Assembly (NCBI GenBank): GCA_023700825.1
Contig: JAMPYE010000339.1
Span: forward strand, 1 to 5,347
Direction of reading: 5' to 3'
Source: Thermoanaerobaculia bacterium
GTDB lineage: Bacteria > Acidobacteriota > Thermoanaerobaculia > Gp7-AA8
Length of the DNA: 5,347 nucleotides
Below the pieces are notes generated by a model. That model was not told the origin of the DNA. It worked only from the letters and a program-made list of their open reading frames with translations, and made no database searches. Position numbers and translations under genes: made by a program. Shown here one piece after another: positions 1 to 4,774 of this stretch. How positions within the stretch are numbered: the first letter of the stretch is position 1; each line of letters opens with the position of its first letter.

Positions 1-10
1 CTTCGGCGAC

Positions 11-32
11 GCGCAGGCAGGAGTGCCTGCGC
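11..32. terminator. Perfect 9-bp hairpin downstream of the minus-strand membrane gene (possible terminator)
   Basis: The arms GCGCAGGCA (11-19) and TGCCTGCGC (24-32) are exact inverted complements around a GGAG loop. The hairpin lies about 70 nt beyond the stop codon of the minus-strand gene that ends at 105. Its place and strength fit a transcription terminator for that gene or for an unseen gene to the left. Neither strand has a T-run after the stem, so it is not a canonical intrinsic terminator. It could also be one unit of a dispersed palindromic repeat. Confidence 0.4.
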
Positions 33-104
33 CACATGAGGCCGCCGCCCGGTGGATCGGGTGTCATTCATCTGTTAGGTCTGCGGCCCGCGAACGCCCG
101 CGCG

Positions 105-2201
105 CTACTGAAGCAGATACGGCGCGCCGATTCCGAAGTCCCTGTAGATGTTGAACACGACGAGGGAGAGATTCGCCGCGACGCTGAGCAGAGCGAGAGA
201 CGAAACCAGTCGAGGTGACCGCTCCCTGAGCCGCTGCATGCCGGGAGCCGCGGCAAGCAGCACCCCCGGCAGAGCATGCAGGAAGTGCCTGTTCCAGAAT
301 GTCGCCGTCGCGATCACGAAGATCAGGCTCGCCCCCGCCCAGAACGCTCCGACTACTGGTTCCGTTCGCTCCGACATCCGCCTGGCGCCGGCGATGAGCG
401 GGACGAGCAGCAGCTGCAGGAGCACGGAAAGGCAGATGACAAGACGCTCCACGGTGCGGCCTTCCGCGAAGTAGGTCATCTTCACTCGGGCAATCTCGAA
501 CGTCTGCCAGAGGCCTGCGATCCACACCCCACCGAAGAAGCAGAGGAGAGGCAGCGCTCCGAGAGCGACCGCGAGCGCGGTCGTCCGGCGAGTCAGGTTG
601 CCGTTGCGCCACGCGGTAACGATCAGTCCGAGAGCGAGCGCTCCGGAGAGCGGAACGACGGTGGGTCTCGAGAACAGGCCCACGACGATGATCCCGCACA
701 AGGCGAGCCAGTGGGCGAGAGCCCATCGTTCCGACCGGCCCAGCCTGCATGCAAGCCAGATCCCGAGCACGACGAAGCAGTATCCGAACACGTCGGTGTT
801 CGTTCGGGCCAGGACCCTCACGAAGAGAAAATGGGTGGTGCCCAGCGACCAGAGAAGCCAGACGTCCCGAGGCGGAAGCCAGGGGATCTCCTCGAGGATC
901 CGGAGCAGGCCTAACGTCGCCACGAGGCCTGCAAGATAAGCCAGCACGAGGTAAGCCTTGACTGGCGGTACCACGTACGAACCGAGCGCCACGAGGAAGG
1001 GGACCAGCGGGCTGTGGGCGTGCGCGTACGATCGCATCTCCCCGCGGAGGCTCGACCTCACGCCGGGGGCATCGTCGAGCGCCGCGCGGATGCGCTCGGA
1101 GAAGCCACCGTACCCGTCGGGCATCCAGTGCGAAGGCCCCGTGAACTGGTAGTCGCGCTGCCAGTACGTTGCGGACACGATCGCCAGCAGCACGACGATC
1201 GTCGCTGCCAGCACGTCCCTCCTGCGGCCGTGTAACGCGACACCCGCCAGCACTGCGATCCACACCAGAGGCGCTGCAACGTAGGTGGCCTTTCGCCAGG
1301 CGGATTCATGGCGTTGAACGAAGAGGAGCCGGGCGCCGAGAGGCAGCCCGTTGACCAGCAGCGACCCGTTCGGGTCCGTCTCCATCATGGCGAGCGGAAT
1401 CCGGCACCCTCCCTCGGCCGGTTGCTCGTACGTCAGTTCGAATTCGTGGTCGAGCGCGGGTGTCGGTGCGACGCGGAAGCGGACGATCTCGCCGATCCGG
1501 GGTAGATCGCCCGCGGGGCCGTGGAACTCGTACAAGGTCCTGTCGGCCGTCTTGTCTCTCAGTGCCAGGCTCACGATCGCTTTCGAGCCCGTCTCGTAAG
1601 TGAGGTGCACCGCGAAGCCGTTCATCACCTTGCCGTTTCCGCGGAACGTCTGCTCCACGCGGAGCGGCACGCCCGGAGCCGCGATGCTGCCGATCCACGC
1701 GCCCCCGGACGCTTCTGAGGAAGGCACCTTGTGAGCGTGGACGGAGACCTTCGCACGCTCTCCCTCGAGCCTGATCGGGTTTTCGGTGCGCGACCGCAAC
1801 TCGAAATAGTCGATGCCGAGTGGTGCGGCGCTCTCCCGGAGTGTGACGCGATACTGCCGGTTCGCCTCGAGCTTGAACGGCGGTCCCGCGGGGACGACCT
1901 CGAGCCGTTCCCCGGCGGCGCGGACCTCGCCTCGGGAGACGACGCGCCCATCGTTGTCCGTGATGACCACGACGCCCGTGCCGGTCTTCGACGCCGCGGA
2001 ACGTGCCCGGGCGAAGAGCGTGAACTCTCCGGGGCGCGGAAGCTTGCCGCTCCAGGTTGCCTCGTAGCCGCGTGAGAAGAGCTCGCCGCCGCCCCAGCTC
2101 AGGCCCGGCGGGGCAGGCAACGGATCGAATGGAATCGTCAGCAGCGGGAGCGAGCCAATGATCGCGGCCACGATCCATGGCCACTTCCGCCGGGCATCCA
2201 T
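105..2201 (-). CDS. GT-C superfamily-like membrane glycosyltransferase with periplasmic beta-rich insert
   Basis: A 698-residue polytopic inner-membrane protein. One N-terminal helix (about 7-25) is followed by a soluble, beta-rich extracytoplasmic stretch (about 26-304), then roughly 13 further hydrophobic segments from 306 to 686. The first large loop of the helical part has GT-C features: an acidic motif MPDGYGGF (360-367, candidate catalytic D362) and then HSPLVPFLVALGSYV from 396, like the 'HPPL' region of PMT/ArnT-type enzymes. Further on are ARTNTDVFGY (465-474), SRPT (511-514) and NRHFLHALPG (637-646), which resemble later conserved GT-C positions. Such enzymes move sugars from polyprenyl-phosphate donors onto acceptors outside the membrane. 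Start: the ATG at 2201 is preferred because the upstream extension to 2339 has no hydrophobic or conserved character, overlaps the divergent gene, and would swallow a promoter-like motif. No good Shine-Dalgarno precedes it. Donor and acceptor are unknown. The reading frame and membrane topology are secure; the family call is by motif only. Confidence 0.75.
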   Translation of the reverse strand: MDARRKWPWIVAAIIGSLPLLTIPFDPLPAPPGLSWGGGELFSRGYEATWSGKLPRPGEFTLFARARSAASKTGTGVVVITDNDGRVVSRGEVRAAGERLEVVPAGPPFKLEANRQYRVTLRESAAPLGIDYFELRSRTENPIRLEGERAKVSVHAHKVPSSEASGGAWIGSIAAPGVPLRVEQTFRGNGKVMNGFAVHLTYETGSKAIVSLALRDKTADRTLYEFHGPAGDLPRIGEIVRFRVAPTPALDHEFELTYEQPAEGGCRIPLAMMETDPNGSLLVNGLPLGARLLFVQRHESAWRKATYVAAPLVWIAVLAGVALHGRRRDVLAATIVVLLAIVSATYWQRDYQFTGPSHWMPDGYGGFSERIRAALDDAPGVRSSLRGEMRSYAHAHSPLVPFLVALGSYVVPPVKAYLVLAYLAGLVATLGLLRILEEIPWLPPRDVWLLWSLGTTHFLFVRVLARTNTDVFGYCFVVLGIWLACRLGRSERWALAHWLALCGIIVVGLFSRPTVVPLSGALALGLIVTAWRNGNLTRRTTALAVALGALPLLCFFGGVWIAGLWQTFEIARVKMTYFAEGRTVERLVICLSVLLQLLLVPLIAGARRMSERTEPVVGAFWAGASLIFVIATATFWNRHFLHALPGVLLAAAPGMQRLRERSPRLVSSLALLSVAANLSLVVFNIYRDFGIGAPYLLQ

Positions 2202-2211
2202 ACGAGCGTCG

Positions 2212-2220
2212 ATGCTACCA
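2212..2220 (-). promoter_or_regulatory. Extended -10 promoter-like motif for the membrane gene
   Basis: Read on the minus strand, the sequence is TGGTAGCAT: a TG-N-TANNNT extended -10 ending 10 nt before the ATG at 2201. With the usual distance from -10 to start site, transcription would begin within a few bases of the start codon, giving a leaderless or nearly leaderless mRNA. That fits the lack of a Shine-Dalgarno at that distance. No convincing -35 box is visible. The call rests on the motif and on its mirror copy in front of the divergent gene. Confidence 0.4.
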
Positions 2221-2246
2221 CGCGGAATTCCGCGCGATTCCGCCCG
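2221..2246. promoter_or_regulatory. 14-bp palindrome and tandem 10-bp repeat in divergent intergenic region (candidate operator)
   Basis: CGCGGAATTCCGCG (2221-2234) is a perfect palindrome directly next to the minus-strand -10-like motif. It overlaps a tandem pair, ATTCCGCGCG (2227-2236) and ATTCCGCCCG (2237-2246), which differ at one base and are spaced by 10 bp, about one helical turn. A dimeric regulator bound here would overlap the RNA polymerase site of the membrane gene and sit upstream of the opposite promoter. Palindromes of this length do occur by chance in GC-rich DNA, so only the position gives it weight. Confidence 0.3.
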
Positions 2247-2276
2247 CGGCACAACCTCGCGCCGGCTCGCAGGGGC

Positions 2277-2285
2277 TGGTACGCT
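2277..2285 (+). promoter_or_regulatory. Extended -10 promoter-like motif for the pyruvyltransferase-oxygenase operon
   Basis: TGGTACGCT matches TG-N-TANNNT and ends exactly 10 nt before the ATG at 2296, the same geometry as the opposing motif at 2212-2220. It predicts a very short or absent 5' leader for the operon. The only purine-rich stretch upstream, AGGGG at 2271-2275, is 20 nt from the ATG, too far for a Shine-Dalgarno. No clear -35 element is visible. Confidence 0.4.
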
Positions 2286-2295
2286 TCGCGCTGGC

Positions 2296-3621
2296 ATGGG
2301 CGCGCACGAACACGCGTGGCAGATCGGCATCGCCGGCACGTTCGACGTCGAGAATTACGGCGACCTTCTCTTCCCGTTCCTTGCGGAGAGGGAACTCGGC
2401 GAGCGGCTCGGGAACGTGTGCCTGCACCGATTCTCGTATCGCGCCCGGTCGGCGGACGAGTGGCACTATCCCGTGACTTCGGTTGCCGACCTGCCGCGAA
2501 TCATGCCCCGACTCGACGGCATGCTCGTCGGCGGCGGCTACCTGATCCGTTTCGACAAGCGCGTGGCGCCCGGTTACGCGCCCCCTTCGGAGGCGATCCA
2601 TCACCCGACGGGATACTGGCTGACTCCGGCGCTGCTCGCCCTGCAGCACGGAGTGCCGCTCGTCTGGAACGCCCCCGGGATGCACCGGAACGGTCTGCCG
2701 GAGTGGGCCGAGCCTCTGCTGCGGCTGGCGCTGTCGCAGAGCGCGTACGTCGCGGTCAGGGACGAGCCCTCGCGCGCCGCGCTTGCACCGCTGGCCGGTG
2801 ACCGGGAGGTACTGGCGGTGCCGGACACGGCATTCGCGCTCTCCCGAACGATCGAGTCGCATCCCGAGCTCTCCGCCGAGCTCGCACGGCTTCTCGAAGA
2901 GCTCGGCCTCGGGCAACGTCGTTACCTCGCGATCCAGGCCGCGACGGGAATGGTCCCGTTCATCCGCTTCCTCGCGCGCCACGAGACGAGCCTCGGCGAC
3001 CTTGCGATTCTCGCGCTGCCGGTTTCGCCCGAGCTCACCGAGGACGAAGCGATCGTCACGGAGCTGCTGCCGCGCGCTGTCGCCCCCCGGAAGTGGCCGC
3101 ACCCGCTTCTCATGGCAGAGCTGATTCGCCACGCCGCCGCGGTCGCGGGACACAGCTACCACCTCGCGATCACTGCGCTCACCACCGGGGTCCCCGTGTT
3201 CAGGCCCCCGGGCTTCTCAGGCAAGTTCAGTGTTCTTTCGAGCATCGGCTCGATCTACCCGTTGCCGGGCGACGACGATGCAGGCATCGAGACGTTCCTC
3301 GCTCGCGTGAGTCCGGGTGAACCGCCCCCACAGCTTGCGCGCCTGCTGGAAGACGTCGCGACACACTGGGATCGCGTCGTCGGGGCGATCCGGCTCGGCC
3401 GCACCCGATCACCGGAAGAAGTCGGACGATTCCTGCAGGCGCTCCCCGGGATTCTCGAGCGCATGGCAGGAGCCGCGGGCGAGCCCGACAGGCAACTCGC
3501 GGCAACAGACGAGCGCGCCGCCGAATACAATCGGCCACCCGCCGTCTCGGCATCGCGGCGGCTGACCGCTCCGCTTCGAGCCTTCGGGCGGCGCTTCGCA
3601 AATCGATTCAAGCTTCGTTGA
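2296..3621 (+). CDS. Polysaccharide pyruvyl transferase family protein
   Basis: A 441-residue soluble protein with the pattern of the polysaccharide pyruvyl transferase family (CsaB/WcaK-like, GT-B-type fold), which typically adds ketal pyruvate to sugars of exopolysaccharides or wall polymers. Visible marks in order: FDVENYGDLLFP (16-27), where the family has its N-x-GD motif; GMLVGGGYLIRF (75-86), the DxxxxGGG-like strand; YVAVRDEPSRAAL (151-163), the 'vRD..S' motif; PDTAF (176-180); and AGHSYHLAITALTTGVPVF (284-302), the C-terminal 'S-x-H...G-P' motif. Residue 288 is Tyr where many members have Arg. The tail after about residue 400 is basic and contains SASRRLTAPLRAFGRRF (418-434), like tails of polysaccharide glycosyltransferases. 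ATG 2296 is chosen because homology-like sequence starts just after it; the extension to 2158 would overlap the divergent gene. It is the first gene of an operon, with the oxygenase 10 bp downstream. Family call is firm, substrate unknown; some members may not be pyruvyltransferases. Confidence 0.85.
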   Translation: MGAHEHAWQIGIAGTFDVENYGDLLFPFLAERELGERLGNVCLHRFSYRARSADEWHYPVTSVADLPRIMPRLDGMLVGGGYLIRFDKRVAPGYAPPSEAIHHPTGYWLTPALLALQHGVPLVWNAPGMHRNGLPEWAEPLLRLALSQSAYVAVRDEPSRAALAPLAGDREVLAVPDTAFALSRTIESHPELSAELARLLEELGLGQRRYLAIQAATGMVPFIRFLARHETSLGDLAILALPVSPELTEDEAIVTELLPRAVAPRKWPHPLLMAELIRHAAAVAGHSYHLAITALTTGVPVFRPPGFSGKFSVLSSIGSIYPLPGDDDAGIETFLARVSPGEPPPQLARLLEDVATHWDRVVGAIRLGRTRSPEEVGRFLQALPGILERMAGAAGEPDRQLAATDERAAEYNRPPAVSASRRLTAPLRAFGRRFANRFKLR

Positions 3622-3625
3622 AGGA
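3621..3625 (+). promoter_or_regulatory. Shine-Dalgarno of the oxygenase gene, overlapping the upstream stop codon
   Basis: AAGGA lies 6 nt before the ATG at 3632, and its first base is the last base of the TGA stop (3619-3621) of the pyruvyltransferase-like gene. This fixes the oxygenase start and suggests coupled translation of the two genes. The clear site contrasts with the absence of one before the first gene of the operon. Confidence 0.7.
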
Positions 3626-3631
3626 ACCCGC

Positions 3632-4384
3632 ATGCTGAATCTGGATCGCATCGCCAAGGCAAAGCTCGAATCGACTCCCTTTTCGTGGGCGCAGGTCGGC
3701 GACCTCTTTTCTCCCGGGGATGCCGAGGCGCTTGCGCGCACCTATCCCCGCGACCACTTCAAGACGCTCACCAACCGCGGGGGAGAGAAGGATTACGACT
3801 ACGACGCGCGATCGCTCATCCGGTACGGCGGAGACCAGGTCGCGTATGCCGAAGAGTTGAGCGATTCGTGGCGCGAACTTGCCGGTGAGCTGCTCTCTCC
3901 GGAGTACCGTGCGGCGATGTCGGCTCTCACCGGGGTCGACCTCTCCACTGCGCCGCTCGAGGTCAACGTCTGTCACTACGGTCCCGGCGCGAGCCTCGGG
4001 CCGCACCCCGACCTCTCCGACAAGGTGGTCACCCATATCCTCTACTTCAATCGCGATTGGCGACCGACTGACGGGGGATGCCTCCAGATTCTTGCCTCGT
4101 GCAACGAACGAGACGCCGTCGCCGAAGTGCTGCCGACCGTCGGCAACTCCGCGGTGCTCGTGCGCTCCGACAACTCCTGGCATGCCGTCTCTCGAGTGGT
4201 CGGCAACTGCAGCGAATCGCGAAAGAGCGTGACCGTGACTTTTTACAGACCGGGGAGCGACAGCTCGATGTGGCCGCTCGACGACACCACGCCGCTCCAC
4301 CGCTACGAGGAGGCGCGCGTTGGCGCGAACGCCTCTGGATCCACGTGGATGCACAGTCTCCGCCGGCTCTTCACCGGCCGCTGA
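3632..4384 (+). CDS. 2-oxoglutarate/Fe(II)-dependent dioxygenase (prolyl 4-hydroxylase-like fold)
   Basis: A 250-residue cytoplasmic protein without signal peptide or membrane helix. It shows the 2OG-Fe(II) oxygenase pattern: the H-x-D part of the iron triad is H125-P-D127 in GPGASLGPHPD (117-127); the following strand THILYFNRDW (134-143) leads to DGGCLQI (147-153); the distal iron ligand is H184 in NSWHAVSRV (181-189); the 2-oxoglutarate-binding Arg is probably R197 in SRKSVTVTFY (196-205). All expected catalytic residues are present, so the enzyme is likely active. Such enzymes use O2 and 2-oxoglutarate to hydroxylate a substrate. A place 10 bp behind a pyruvyltransferase-like gene suggests a role in modifying a surface glycan or its precursor, but a protein substrate is equally possible. 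The C-terminus is a short basic tail, STWMHSLRRLFTGR (237-250), somewhat like the tail of the upstream protein. Family call is strong; substrate is not readable. Confidence 0.88.
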   Translation: MLNLDRIAKAKLESTPFSWAQVGDLFSPGDAEALARTYPRDHFKTLTNRGGEKDYDYDARSLIRYGGDQVAYAEELSDSWRELAGELLSPEYRAAMSALTGVDLSTAPLEVNVCHYGPGASLGPHPDLSDKVVTHILYFNRDWRPTDGGCLQILASCNERDAVAEVLPTVGNSAVLVRSDNSWHAVSRVVGNCSESRKSVTVTFYRPGSDSSMWPLDDTTPLHRYEEARVGANASGSTWMHSLRRLFTGR

Positions 4385-4411
4385 TCGGGGTTCGCAGTCA
4401 GATCGGGCTCG

Positions 4412-4524
4412 GGGTCACAACCAAGATCTTCACCATTCGACTCATGGTCGAGCTCGCGAGAGGTGTAGCCCTCCCTGAATACTTGATCTCGTGGCTGTGT
4501 CCCCAGGTTTCCTGGGTGTGACCC
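4412..4524. repeat. Palindrome-rich segment bounded by 8-bp inverted repeats (possible REP/MITE-like element)
   Basis: GGGTCACA (4412-4419) and TGTGACCC (4517-4524) are exact inverted complements about 113 bp apart. Between them lie AAGATCTT (4423-4430), TCGAC-N5-GTCGA (4437-4451), CTCGCGAG (4453-4460) and CCCAGG-TTT-CCTGGG (4502-4516). The stretch TGAATACTTGATCTCG... followed by GTGTCCCCAGG resembles, from memory, the dispersed palindromic repeats associated with RAYT (REP-associated tyrosine transposase) families. No copy number can be seen in one window, so a degenerate mobile repeat is an inference. A structured 3' UTR is the main alternative. Confidence 0.3.
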
Positions 4525-4545
4525 TCGGTGCCCCCGGCGGGGGGC
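4502..4545 (+). terminator. Two tandem GC-rich hairpins downstream of the oxygenase gene (possible terminator)
   Basis: The first hairpin is CCCAGG (4502-4507), TTT loop, CCTGGG (4511-4516). The second is GCCCCC (4530-4535), GGCG loop, GGGGGC (4540-4545). Both have 6-bp all-GC or nearly all-GC stems and lie 120-160 nt after the oxygenase stop codon. Neither is followed by a T-run, so intrinsic termination is uncertain. The pair separates the polysaccharide operon from acetate kinase and could also act as an mRNA 3' stabiliser. Confidence 0.3.
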
Positions 4546-4763
4546 TGCCGGACATCAGGGGCGTGACCTGCGCCACGTCTCCGCACCGCCGCGGGCGATA
4601 TCATTCGTTGCGTCCACCCGCCCGCCGGGGCCGGAGCGGTCTCGGCCGGAAGCGGGGCGGCGCACGGAAGACCTTCGACAGAGCTGAATCGACACGCCGC
4701 ATCGCTGCGCGGGCAGGGGCCGTACGACGGCTCCGCCGGACCTCGGCGCGGGGCGCGGGCGAC

Positions 4764-4772
4764 GGAAGAAAG
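4764..4772 (+). promoter_or_regulatory. Ribosome-binding site of ackA
   Basis: The purine-rich GGAAGAAAG has its GGA core 8 nt before the ATG at 4775. The acetate kinase N-terminal signature begins immediately after that ATG, which confirms the start. Confidence 0.65.
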
Positions 4773-4774
4773 AC

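Larger units (their letters stand above)
4385..4774. other. 390-bp intergenic region without a convincing gene
   Basis: No open frame here has protein-like composition: the peptides on both strands are Arg/Gly/Ala-rich or lack a start with a ribosome site. The left half (about 4412-4545) is crowded with short palindromes, described separately. The right half (about 4575-4760) is GC-rich and presumably holds the acetate kinase promoter. A TATCAT (4599-4604) could be a -10, but has no matching -35, so no promoter is claimed. No tRNA, riboswitch or transposase remnant was recognised. Confidence 0.6.

Noticed and set aside
86..102. Direct repeat GCCCGCG (86-92 and 96-102) beside the stop codon of the membrane gene
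   Set aside because: Two short GC-only copies are expected by chance in this base composition, and no third copy or function is apparent.
64..1263. 399-residue open frame on the minus strand
   Set aside because: It lies inside the membrane-protein gene on the same strand in another frame. Its product is Arg/Ala/Gly-rich with no motif or membrane pattern, as expected of an off-frame reading in GC-rich DNA.
2158..2295. Upstream extension of the pyruvyltransferase-like frame to an ATG at 2158
   Set aside because: It would overlap the divergent gene, is Arg-rich with no family similarity, and would cover the promoter-like motif. The family-like sequence begins after the ATG at 2296.
2202..2339. 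Upstream extension of the membrane-protein frame to an ATG at 2339
   Set aside because: It overlaps the start of the opposite gene and adds a Pro/Arg/Ala-rich stretch before a hydrophobic helix that naturally sits at the N-terminus from 2201.
2215..3162. 315-residue minus-strand frame opposite the pyruvyltransferase-like gene
   Set aside because: Antisense shadow: highly charged, without recognisable motifs, while the plus-strand frame has a clear family pattern.
3608..4354. 248-residue minus-strand frame opposite the dioxygenase gene
   Set aside because: It mirrors a gene with a complete catalytic triad. The antisense product has no coherent features.
4398..4604. 68-residue minus-strand frame in the intergenic region
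   Set aside because: It spans the palindrome cluster and has no ribosome site or recognisable domain. Its peptide probably reflects the repeat-like DNA rather than a gene.
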